The notes beneath the pieces were generated by a model. That model was not told the origin of the DNA, searched no databases, and was given only the letters and a program-made list of their open reading frames with translations. A stretch of DNA of 14,088 nucleotides, taken from positions 1-14,088 of the forward strand of contig JAITDK010000134.1 in the NCBI GenBank assembly GCA_031282605.1, written 5' to 3'. The translations under genes and the position numbers were made by a program. Positions 6,069 through 12,731 of the stretch are shown here, one piece after another. How positions within the stretch are numbered: the stretch's first letter is position 1; each line of letters begins with the position of its first letter. This DNA is from Oscillospiraceae bacterium (GTDB taxonomy: Bacteria; Bacillota; Clostridia; Christensenellales; Aristaeellaceae).

Positions 6069-7094
6069 ATGCGTTATACAACCCGGCGCGGGCGGCGGAT
6101 TAACCGACGTAAACATTTACATCGAACAGCGTGGGCAATCCGCAGGAGAAAGCCCGACCCGTCCGCCGCGATCGTATCGGCGCGTGGATGGCTCAAGCTC
6201 ATACTGATAGTGCTGCTGGCCGCGCTGCCAGGCGTCGCGGGCGAGCGCTTCGAGACGGGGCAACGCATAATGGTTTACGACACGAAGGCCGAAGCGCTGG
6301 TCTCCATGCCGCTTGAACGGTATGTGGAGCGCGCACTCGCCGCCGAAATGCCCGCGTCATACGGTCTCGAGGCGTTGAAGGCTCAGGCTGTCGCTGCGCG
6401 CACTCGGGCAGTCGCCGGGCACTGCGCACGCTATCCGGAGGCAAACGTCTGCACCGATTCCACCTGCTGCCAGGCGTACCTTGACGACGCGGGTCAGCGC
6501 GCGAAGTGGGGGTTGAGCTACCCATTGTTCCGCGCGAAACTGGAGCGAGCGGTCGTCGACTCCGCCGGAAAGATTATCACGTATAATGGCAGCCCTATCC
6601 TTGTGTTGTATCATGCCATCAGCGGCGGTCGGACGGAGGACGTCGAGCTGGTGTTCAGCGAGCGTCTGCCGTATCTTAGAGGGGTGGATAGCCCCGGCGA
6701 GGAGTTCGGTTCAAAGTACAAGGGGCAGGTCGTCGTCACGCGCGAGCAGTTCGTCAAAACTATTAACGAAGCGCTGCCGAAAGCCGCGCTCAATGTCGGC
6801 GGGCTGGAATCGCAGACGGAGATACTTCGGCGCAGCGAATCCGACCGTGTGCTTGATATACGCATCGGTGGCGCTAACACGGACGGACGCAGGATGCGCG
6901 GCCTGTTTGGCTTAAACAGCGCGAACTTCACCATAACCTTTACGCCCAAGGACGCGGTGTTCGACACGATAGGGTACGGTCACGGCGTGGGCATGAGCCA
7001 GGTCGGGGCTGAAGCGATGGCGCGTGGCGGGGCGGATTATCTGAAGATACTAACCCATTATTACACAGGCGTAGACGTTGTGGACTATCCATAA
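6069..7094 (+). CDS. spoIID: Stage II sporulation protein D, engulfment lytic transglycosylase
   Basis: SpoIID is a mother-cell membrane protein that, with SpoIIM and SpoIIP, remodels peptidoglycan so that the mother-cell membrane can move around the forespore; it cleaves glycan strands denuded by SpoIIP. Length is 341 residues, like the family. A single membrane anchor lies at about residues 41-57. The catalytic region ERYVERALAAEMPASYG is followed by LEALKAQAVAARTRA; Glu93 aligns by eye with the catalytic Glu88 of B. subtilis. The CTDSTCCQAY block (Cys128, Cys133, Cys134) fits the Zn-binding loop, but the usual His before the second Cys is Cys here. The signature GHGVGMSQVGAEAMA is near the C-terminus. 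The ATG at 6069 is the only plausible start. It leaves an unusual 40-residue cytoplasmic tail with 12 arginines. A sigma-E-like promoter precedes it and the spoIIQ-like gene follows after 176 bases. Confidence 0.95.
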   Translation: MRYTTRRGRRINRRKHLHRTAWAIRRRKPDPSAAIVSARGWLKLILIVLLAALPGVAGERFETGQRIMVYDTKAEALVSMPLERYVERALAAEMPASYGLEALKAQAVAARTRAVAGHCARYPEANVCTDSTCCQAYLDDAGQRAKWGLSYPLFRAKLERAVVDSAGKIITYNGSPILVLYHAISGGRTEDVELVFSERLPYLRGVDSPGEEFGSKYKGQVVVTREQFVKTINEALPKAALNVGGLESQTEILRRSESDRVLDIRIGGANTDGRRMRGLFGLNSANFTITFTPKDAVFDTIGYGHGVGMSQVGAEAMARGGADYLKILTHYYTGVDVVDYP

Positions 7095-7118
7095 CCATAC
7101 CGCGTATCTGCAATGCTG

Positions 7119-7124
7119 TATAAT
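7119..7124 (+). promoter_or_regulatory. Candidate -10 element (TATAAT) upstream of spoIIQ-like gene and glmS
   Basis: A consensus TATAAT lies in the 176-base gap between spoIID and the next gene. The bases 17 upstream (CATACC) do not resemble a -35, and the TG dinucleotide directly abuts the hexamer rather than sitting one base off. It could drive vegetative transcription of the spoIIQ-like gene and glmS. I found no convincing sigma-F or sigma-G site in this gap. Confidence 0.35.
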
Positions 7125-7270
7125 ATTAGATACCACATAACTAAGCGGATCGAATGAATCCGACGGCTACACCGCGGAATTGCTGCATAACGGAATAGAC
7201 GCGCCTCTGTTTCGCCAGAATAAACCATGTGGGCGAGTACACATGAGACGGCGAACGGGGGATTTTCATT

Positions 7271-7942
7271 ATGAAGTCAAGGCTAAAGACGCTTCGCGGG
7301 GCGTTGAGCAACGGATTCCAGCGTTGGGCGGGCTGGATGGAGAAGCAGGGATTCTATGTTATGGTGGGGCTGTGCCTGGCCGTCGTCGCGGGCAGCGCGT
7401 TATGGGCGCGTCAGCCAACGCCTGAATCGCCGCCCGAAAGCGTGGTGGTGGGCGACGCGGCGGATTTCCAGCAGAAACTGGCCGACGTGATGAAGACCGT
7501 CACGCCAGAGATAACGCCGGCGCCGACGCCCACGCCTCCGCCACGGTGGATCAGGCCATTATCGGGTGAGATAGTACGCGAATTCTCGCCGAACGAACTG
7601 GTGTATCAGCCGACGATGGATGGTTGGGCTGTACATCCGGCGGTGGACGTTGCGGGAAGAGTCGGCGAGCCTGTGCTCTCGCCAACCGACGGCAAGGTTT
7701 ACGCGGTCGAGAACGACGCGCGGTACGGTCTCACCGTAACGATCAAACTGGAAGATGGGTCGATGCTAAGCCTGATGGGGCTGAAGTCCGCGTCTGTGGC
7801 CATGGGCGACAACCTGACGACAGGGCAGTCAGTCGGCACGGCGGGTGGGAGCATGGCCGCGGAAGCGTCGGATCCGGTGCATATCCATATATTCTGGGAA
7901 AAAAACGGCAAGACACTGGATTCGTCGTTGATGTGGGATTAA
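7271..7942 (+). CDS. spoIIQ: M23/LytM-domain protein, SpoIIQ-like
   Basis: A 223-residue bitopic membrane protein with an extracytoplasmic LytM domain. SpoIIQ is made in the forespore and binds SpoIIIAH to bridge the two membranes around the engulfed spore. ATG at 7271 follows GGGGGA (7257-7262) at 8 bases. One membrane helix is at about residues 28-46, a Pro/Thr linker (ITPAPTPTPPP) at 81-91, and the LytM domain at about 95-223. Zn ligands appear present: His122 and Asp126 in HPAVD, and His206 in HIH with His204. The His normally in the YxHL motif seems replaced (LSLMGLKS), so catalysis is doubtful. Position directly after spoIID, as in Bacillus, supports spoIIQ over a generic M23 endopeptidase. 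The glmS gene follows after only 19 bases. Confidence 0.78.
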   Translation: MKSRLKTLRGALSNGFQRWAGWMEKQGFYVMVGLCLAVVAGSALWARQPTPESPPESVVVGDAADFQQKLADVMKTVTPEITPAPTPTPPPRWIRPLSGEIVREFSPNELVYQPTMDGWAVHPAVDVAGRVGEPVLSPTDGKVYAVENDARYGLTVTIKLEDGSMLSLMGLKSASVAMGDNLTTGQSVGTAGGSMAAEASDPVHIHIFWEKNGKTLDSSLMWD

Positions 7943-7961
7943 TTATTATGGAGGATAGAGT

Positions 7962-9755
7962 ATGTGCGGAATAATGGGCGTAGTCGGAGCGCGGGACGCC
8001 GTGTCGATATTGGTGGAAGGGCTGCAGCATCTATCCTATCGCGGATATGATGCGGCGGGGGTCGCTGTCCTCACAGACAGAAGCCAAATAGAGATCCGCA
8101 AGTCGGCGGGTTCGTTGGATAAGCTGAAATCACTGCTCGCCGGCGAACCGGTGCACGGGCGTACAGGTGTCGGTCACACGCGTTGGGCGACGCACGGCGC
8201 GCCGACGGATTGCAACGCGCACCCGCACACCGACGCGTCAGGCAAGCTGGCGGTCATCCACAACGGCATCATAGAGAACGAGCGCGCGCTGCGCCAGAAA
8301 CTGGCGGGCGAGGGTTACGTATTCCGGTCGCAGACGGATACGGAGGTCGTCGCGCACTTGATAGCCAAGTATCTCGGCGAGACATGCGATCTGCACTGCG
8401 CTCTGCAAAAGACGCTCCAGATAATCTCCGGCGCGTACGCGCTGGTTGTGATGTATGCCGACGAGCCAGACCGCATATACGCGGCGCGCAAGGATAGCCC
8501 ATTGGTGATCGGCATCGGCAAAGACGCGGGGTATGTGGCGAGCGACATTCCGGCGCTGCTGCCATACACCCGCGAAATGCTGCTGCTCGAGGATGGCGAC
8601 GTCGCGCGCGTGACCAAGGACGCCGTGATAGTGTGGAACCGCGACGACGTCATAACGGAGCGGTTAACAAAAACTATCACATGGGATCAGGAAGCCGCCG
8701 ACAAGGGCGAGCACATGACCTTCATGGATAAAGAAATAGACGAGCAGCCCGACGCCGCCGAGCGTCTGCTAGCCTCGCCGCTGATGAAACATACCGTACC
8801 TGAACGCGTCTCGTTCGTGGCGTGCGGATCGGCATACCACGCGTCTATAATCGGCCGCGAGTTGCTGGGCAGGCTGGCGAAGATACCTGCGGATGTTAAG
8901 ATCGCTTCAGAAATGCGGTATGAGCCGGAGCTGCCGCTGGAGGATACGCTCTGTCTGGCGGTGAGTCAATCCGGCGAGACTGCGGATACATTGGCCGCGC
9001 TGCGTCAATCGAAACGCAGGGGCGCAAAATCCGCCGCCATTGTGAACGTTCAGGATTCGTCGATAGCGAGGGAGGCCGAGTCCGTGCAGTGGATGCACGC
9101 CGGACCGGAGATAGCCGTCGCAACCACGAAAGGCTACACTACGCAGATATTGGCGCTGCTGCGCCTGGCGCTGGAGTGGGGGACAACGCGGGGGGTATTG
9201 TCGGCGAGGGACGCTCAAGAGTGGGAGGAGCAGCTGAATCGGATACCGGGGCTGATGCGCGAGACTCTAGCGGATCGGGATCGGGTGGATCAGTTCGCGA
9301 CCGCGCATATAGCGCCGCGGCTGGTGTTCTTCATCGGCCGCGGGCTGGATTATGCCACCGCCTTAGAGGGCGCGCTGAAGCTGAAAGAGATCTCGTATCT
9401 GAACGCGGAGGCGTACGCGGCGGGCGAACTGAAGCACGGCCCGATCGCGCTGATAGAGAACGACGCGCTGGTAGTCGCGGTGTGCACTCAATCGGAACTG
9501 ACGCCGAAGACGATCTCGAATATACGCGAGGTGAAGGCGCGCGGCGCAAGCGTACTGGCGCTGTGCCGCAAGTCGGACGAAGCGAGGCTGAAGGCCGAGG
9601 CGGACGAGGTATGGACGCTGCCGGACGCGCCGGACGCAATAATGCCGCTGCTGGCGATATTGCCCTTGCAGCGGCTGGCGTACGAGACCGCGTTGCTGCG
9701 CGGCTGCAGCGTTGATAAGCCAAGGAACCTGGCCAAGAGCGTTACTGTGGAATAG
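7962..9755 (+). CDS. glmS: Glutamine--fructose-6-phosphate aminotransferase (isomerizing)
   Basis: GlmS makes glucosamine-6-phosphate from fructose-6-phosphate and glutamine, the entry step to UDP-GlcNAc and peptidoglycan. ATG at 7962 follows GGAGG (7950-7954) at 7 bases. Length is 597 residues, near the usual 600-610. The N-terminal glutaminase domain (about 1-220) starts MCGIMGVVG, with Cys2 the nucleophile after Met removal, and contains RWATHGAP, HNGIIENE and QTDTEVVAHL. Two SIS domains follow: ACGSAYHAS and SQSGETADT in the first, and GRGLDYATALEGALKLKE with AYAAGELKHGP in the second. His492 aligns with E. coli His504, and the end NLAKSVTVE carries the conserved active-site Lys (592). 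It starts 19 bases after the spoIIQ-like stop, leaving no room for a glmS ribozyme. No separate promoter is visible. Confidence 0.98.
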   Translation: MCGIMGVVGARDAVSILVEGLQHLSYRGYDAAGVAVLTDRSQIEIRKSAGSLDKLKSLLAGEPVHGRTGVGHTRWATHGAPTDCNAHPHTDASGKLAVIHNGIIENERALRQKLAGEGYVFRSQTDTEVVAHLIAKYLGETCDLHCALQKTLQIISGAYALVVMYADEPDRIYAARKDSPLVIGIGKDAGYVASDIPALLPYTREMLLLEDGDVARVTKDAVIVWNRDDVITERLTKTITWDQEAADKGEHMTFMDKEIDEQPDAAERLLASPLMKHTVPERVSFVACGSAYHASIIGRELLGRLAKIPADVKIASEMRYEPELPLEDTLCLAVSQSGETADTLAALRQSKRRGAKSAAIVNVQDSSIAREAESVQWMHAGPEIAVATTKGYTTQILALLRLALEWGTTRGVLSARDAQEWEEQLNRIPGLMRETLADRDRVDQFATAHIAPRLVFFIGRGLDYATALEGALKLKEISYLNAEAYAAGELKHGPIALIENDALVVAVCTQSELTPKTISNIREVKARGASVLALCRKSDEARLKAEADEVWTLPDAPDAIMPLLAILPLQRLAYETALLRGCSVDKPRNLAKSVTVE

Positions 9756-9772
9756 TCAAGTCCAAGCGATGG

Positions 9773-9793
9773 CTCCGGCGTTATACGCCGGAG
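9773..9793. terminator. Hairpin between convergent glmS and M3 peptidase genes
   Basis: CTCCGGCG at 9773-9780 and CGCCGGAG at 9786-9793 form a perfect 8-bp stem with a TTATA loop. It lies 17 bases past the glmS stop, and the M3 peptidase stop codon (9781-9783) sits in the loop. There is no T run on either side, so it is a candidate shared or factor-assisted terminator. Confidence 0.5.
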
Positions 9794-11475
9794 TCGTCCA
9801 GTTCCTTGACGACATGGCCGACGGCTCGCGCGACGGCGCCTGGATGGAACGGGTTGGACAGCTTCGCCAAGGTCAGCAGCGCAAAGTATCCCTGGCTGCC
9901 GCCTGCGCGGCACAACCGGAGATAATCCTCCCAAGCGGCGTCCGGGCTGGTCTTCATACGACCGTATAGCTCGAACGCGCATGTCTGCGCCAGGGCGTAA
10001 TCGATGTAGTAGAACGGATACAGGAACACATGCTGTTTCTGCATCCAGAATCCGCCGCCGTCGAGGAAGGCGTTTCCGTCGTAGTCGCGCCAAGGGAGGT
10101 ATTTCGTCTCGATATCCTTCCATGCCTTCCGGCGTTCGGCGCCGCTCATCGTCGGGTTCTCGAACACGCGGTGCTGGAATTCATCTACGCTGACCAGGTA
10201 AGGCACTACCATGAACGCGTCGGCCAGGTGAGCGTATTTGGCCTTCGCGGCGTTATCCTCGCCGAATAGATCCTTTAGCCAAGGGTAGGTGAAGTGCTCC
10301 ATCGACATGGAGTGGATCTCGTTGATCTCGCTGGTGGAACCGTAGTACTCCATGATGGGTTGGGTGCGGATGGCGGTGTAAGCCGCGAACGCGTGCCCCG
10401 CCTCGTGGGTCAGCACGCCGACATCGGCCGCCGTGCCGTTGAAGTTGGAGAATATGAACGGCGCGTTGTACGCCGGCAATCCGGTGCAGTACCCGCCCAG
10501 GTGCTTGCCGGGGCGCGAAGTCAGGTCGAACAGCGCGTGCTCGACCATGAAGTCGAAGAACTCCGCCGTCTCAGGCGACAGTTCACTGTACATCCGCTGG
10601 CCGATGGGCAGCAGGACGTCCTCTCCGCCTACCGGATCGGCGTTGCCGTCGGGGAACATATAGTTCTCGTCGTAATACTTTAGTTTGTCTACGCCGATGC
10701 GGGCGGCTTGAGCCTGGCGATACCTCAGCGCGGCGGGCACGATTACCTCGCGCACCTGCTCGCGGAACGACTCGACGTCCTTTGCCGTGTAATCTACGCG
10801 TCCCATCTGGGCGTAAGCCATCTCGATATAGTCGTTGAAGCCGAGCTTTTCAGCCATGCGCAGACGCACGGCGATCAGCCTGTCATACACATTGTCCAGC
10901 TGCTCGGACACGCCTTCGTATAGTTTCGCCCACTCTTCGAACGCCGCTTTGCGGGTCGCGCGGTCGGGATCCTCCATGAACTTGAGCAGTCCGTAGAAGT
11001 TGCGCTCCTCGCCCTTGAACGTGGTCTTGCATGACGCGGCGATCTTCTTGTACTCTTCTTCAAGATCGCTCTCCTCGATTCGATCCTGTATGATGGACTC
11101 GTCTTGCAGACGTTTCTCAAGCTCCGATTTTATGAATAGTTCGCCGCCGAGATCCTCCTCAAATTGAGCGCGGAACGGGGTGGCGAGCAGCGCCTCGAGC
11201 GCGGCCTTGTTAAACGGGATCATCTCGGCTTCCAGCCTATGCAGGAACGCCATCTCGCCCGCGTAGAACTCGTTCGCGGTATCGATGGTTTGGCGAATGC
11301 TGGCGATGGTATACATTGTGGAGAAGCTGCGGCGCAGTTCCTGCTGTTCATTAAACGCTTCGCGCGCCTGGGCATAATCCTTCGCGGCGGTTAGATGGTC
11401 TATCGACGAGCGGAGCGCCGCCTTCAGCGAATCCGCGTCCGGGCGGGTATACGGCAAGTCGTTGAATTTCCACAT
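9781..11475 (-). CDS. M3 family oligoendopeptidase (thimet/PepF-like)
   Basis: A cytoplasmic zinc metallopeptidase of 564 residues that cuts short peptides, expected to recycle peptides from proteolysis or uptake. ATG at 11475 follows GGAGG (11484-11488) at 8 bases. The N-terminal half is helical, with coiled-coil-like charged stretches at about residues 100-210, as in M3 enzymes. The active site is at 357-361 (HEAGH, with His357 and His361 as zinc ligands and Glu358 as base), and the third ligand is probably Glu386 in EINEIHSMSMEHF. The C-terminal YPFYYIDYALAQTCAF block carries the conserved Tyr/His-region signature of oligoendopeptidases. No signal peptide is present. It converges with glmS, has its own sigma-A promoter, and has no neighbour in its operon. 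It belongs to the M3 type annotated as oligoendopeptidase F-like; substrate preference cannot be read. Confidence 0.96.
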   Translation of the reverse strand: MWKFNDLPYTRPDADSLKAALRSSIDHLTAAKDYAQAREAFNEQQELRRSFSTMYTIASIRQTIDTANEFYAGEMAFLHRLEAEMIPFNKAALEALLATPFRAQFEEDLGGELFIKSELEKRLQDESIIQDRIEESDLEEEYKKIAASCKTTFKGEERNFYGLLKFMEDPDRATRKAAFEEWAKLYEGVSEQLDNVYDRLIAVRLRMAEKLGFNDYIEMAYAQMGRVDYTAKDVESFREQVREVIVPAALRYRQAQAARIGVDKLKYYDENYMFPDGNADPVGGEDVLLPIGQRMYSELSPETAEFFDFMVEHALFDLTSRPGKHLGGYCTGLPAYNAPFIFSNFNGTAADVGVLTHEAGHAFAAYTAIRTQPIMEYYGSTSEINEIHSMSMEHFTYPWLKDLFGEDNAAKAKYAHLADAFMVVPYLVSVDEFQHRVFENPTMSGAERRKAWKDIETKYLPWRDYDGNAFLDGGGFWMQKQHVFLYPFYYIDYALAQTCAFELYGRMKTSPDAAWEDYLRLCRAGGSQGYFALLTLAKLSNPFHPGAVARAVGHVVKELDDSGV

Positions 11476-11507
11476 GGGTTATTCCTCCAATTTTGGTGAT
11501 TGACTGC

Positions 11508-11536
11508 AGTATACATCGACAACTGGGGGATGGCAA
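11508..11536 (-). promoter_or_regulatory. Sigma-A promoter of the M3 peptidase gene
   Basis: On the minus strand TTGCCA (11531-11536) and TATACT (11508-11513) are separated by exactly 17 bases. Each hexamer has one mismatch to consensus. Transcription would begin near 11501, giving a leader of about 26 bases. This is the clearest housekeeping promoter in the window. Confidence 0.8.
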
Positions 11537-11632
11537 GCAATGCGGAGCGCCTCTTTCTCAAGGCCTTGCGCATAGACGCGTATTATGCGACAATGACCTT
11601 AACAGGCATAAACGATACAAGGGGGATCTGCC

Positions 11633-12196
11633 ATGGAAACCTTTCAAGCCATACTGACCCGCTACTCATGCCGCCAGTTCACCGACCAGCTTCCGTCCGA
11701 GCGCGACTTGGCGATCATAGCCCTGGCTGCCGCAGCCAGCCCCAGCGGAATGAATCGCCAGCTGTGGCGCGTCATTATCGTAACCAACCCTCAGCTGATA
11801 GCCGACATGGAGGCCGAGGGCATGAAGAATCTAGCCGCGTTCCCAGATAAGAGCGCGTACGACAGGATCATGTCTCGCGGCGGCAAGCTGTACTACAACG
11901 CGCCATGCATGATCGTAGTGCCTATTAAGACGAGCAATCCTCCTGGCGGCGAATACTTCGACTGCGGTATCGTCTCAGAGAATATCGCGATCGCGGCGAC
12001 CGGACAGGGCGTCAATAGCCTGATATGCGGGCTGGCAGCGTTCTCGTTTAACGGCGAGAGGGGCGAGGAGTTCAAGCAGCGCCTCGGGTTCCCGGAGGGA
12101 TATGAGATAGGTATAGCCGTGCTGCTAGGTTACGCGGCGGAGCCAGGCGGCAAGCCGCACGAGCCGGATCTGACAAAGATCAGTCAAATAAAATAG
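11633..12196 (+). CDS. Small nitroreductase-family flavoprotein
   Basis: A 187-residue cytoplasmic protein of the FMN-dependent nitroreductase superfamily, which uses NAD(P)H to reduce quinones, nitro compounds or other acceptors. ATG at 11633 follows AAGGGGGAT (11619-11627) at a typical distance. The N-terminal RYSCRQFTDQLPS matches the RRSxRxF FMN-phosphate-binding start, SPSGMNRQLWRVIIV matches the A-P-S-G-x-N-x-Q-P-W block (with Leu instead of Pro), and the central SENIAIAATGQGVNSLICG matches the dimer/FMN helix and its Gly-rich end. The length is at the short end of the family. It stands alone between divergent and convergent neighbours, so the physiological substrate is unknown. A TATTAT at 11581-11586 could be its -10, but no -35 matches. 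Confidence 0.92.
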   Translation: METFQAILTRYSCRQFTDQLPSERDLAIIALAAAASPSGMNRQLWRVIIVTNPQLIADMEAEGMKNLAAFPDKSAYDRIMSRGGKLYYNAPCMIVVPIKTSNPPGGEYFDCGIVSENIAIAATGQGVNSLICGLAAFSFNGERGEEFKQRLGFPEGYEIGIAVLLGYAAEPGGKPHEPDLTKISQIK

Positions 12197-12202
12197 CGAA
12201 TC

Positions 12203-12243
12203 AGGGGTTAGGAAATACGCCGCGTTCAGCAATCCTAACCCCT
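12203..12243 (+). terminator. Long-loop inverted repeat after the nitroreductase gene
   Basis: AGGGGTTAGGA at 12203-12213 and TCCTAACCCCT at 12233-12243 are perfect 11-bp inverted arms around a 19-base loop. The arm is followed by AACCTTTATT and then a TTTT at 12261-12264. It lies 6 bases past the stop codon and is the only terminator candidate for the gene. The long loop is unusual for an intrinsic terminator. Confidence 0.55.
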
Positions 12244-12251
12244 AACCTTTA

Positions 12252-12291
12252 TTATCGAGCTTTTATCAAGCCCTTATCGAACCGGTTATCC
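12252..12291. repeat. Helix-phased short direct repeats, TTATC-type
   Basis: Four imperfect direct repeats start at 12252, 12263, 12274 and 12286: TTATCGAGCTT, TTATCAAGCCC, TTATCGAACCGG and TTATCC. Spacing is 11, 11 and 12 bases, about one helical turn, so the copies face the same side of the DNA. They lie in the convergent gap before the holin-like stop codon. The purpose is unknown. Confidence 0.5.
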
Positions 12292-12299
12292 TTTAACCG
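12283..12299 (-). terminator. Small hairpin at the end of the holin-like gene
   Basis: CGGTTA at 12283-12288 and TAACCG at 12294-12299 form a 6-bp stem with a 5-base loop and overlap the stop codon (12293-12295). No T run follows on the minus strand, so this is a weak terminator candidate that shares bases with the TTATC repeats. Confidence 0.3.
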
Positions 12300-12727
12300 A
12301 TATCCGTTTGCTCGTTAATAATCGTTTGCTGGCTGTTAATGATAGTCTCTGTATTGGTCTTGTCGTGCGAATCCGCCGTGACGCTCGTGTTGGTTATTTG
12401 GTTGGCCTGCACGATCGGGATGATATTCCCGCCGCCGATCTGACGCGAAAGCACATTCGCCACCAGGTCGAGGAACTGCGGACCGATCCAGCCGCTGATG
12501 CCCGCGACGGCGAAGGCCCAGTCTTGGCCCAAGTTCAGCGCGTGCGTAACAAAGTATGTCAACACACCCGCAAACGCCGACACCATGCAGCCGCCGACCA
12601 GTTTTATCGTGCCGCTAGCTCCAGACCGCACGCCGATACGGATGAGCTGCGCGCCGTCGTTCTGGAACAGATGCCTGGCGCAAGCGCCGAATATCGCCAG
12701 CAGCGCATACCACAAAATCGTCAGCAT
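12293..12727 (-). CDS. Small membrane protein resembling LydA-type phage holins
   Basis: A 144-residue protein. I chose ATG 12727, four bases after the upstream gene's TAG (12732-12734). An in-frame ATG at 12778 would overlap that gene by 47 bases. With only a weak AGG in front, translation is probably coupled. Three hydrophobic segments are seen at about residues 2-17, 37-62 and 69-93. The stretch WAFAVAGISGWIGPQFLDLVANVL has the G-x-x-G-W-x-G-x-x-x-L-D pattern of holin superfamily III (LydA-like) proteins, by eye. The C-terminal 40 residues are hydrophilic and rich in Asn, Thr and Gln, including a tandem TIINSQQ / TIINEQT repeat (128-141). No lysin, portal, tail or integrase gene is nearby. 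It could be a prophage remnant, a domesticated holin or an unrelated membrane protein. Confidence 0.75.
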   Translation of the reverse strand: MLTILWYALLAIFGACARHLFQNDGAQLIRIGVRSGASGTIKLVGGCMVSAFAGVLTYFVTHALNLGQDWAFAVAGISGWIGPQFLDLVANVLSRQIGGGNIIPIVQANQITNTSVTADSHDKTNTETIINSQQTIINEQTDIG

Positions 12728-12731
12728 GTCG

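Noticed and set aside
5894..6070. Upstream extension of the fucI frame by 59 codons
   Set aside because: It crosses the fucI promoter and palindrome, and a strong AAGGAGG sits before the ATG at 5893. The extra sequence does not resemble FucI.
7095..7270. glmS ribozyme or other riboswitch in the gap before the spoIIQ-like gene
   Set aside because: At 176 bases the size would allow it, but I could not find the conserved pairing or core of a known element, and it would be a gene away from glmS.
7180..7425. 81-codon frame overlapping the start of the spoIIQ-like gene
   Set aside because: There is no ribosome-binding site, and most of it overlaps the real gene in another frame.
9089..9715. 208-codon plus-strand frame inside glmS
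   Set aside because: Gly/Arg/Ala-rich low complexity in a shifted frame of a complete GlmS.
11558..11586. Sigma-A promoter for the nitroreductase gene
   Set aside because: TATTAT at 11581 is a fair -10, but the bases 17 upstream (TCAAGG) do not match a -35 and there is no extended -10.
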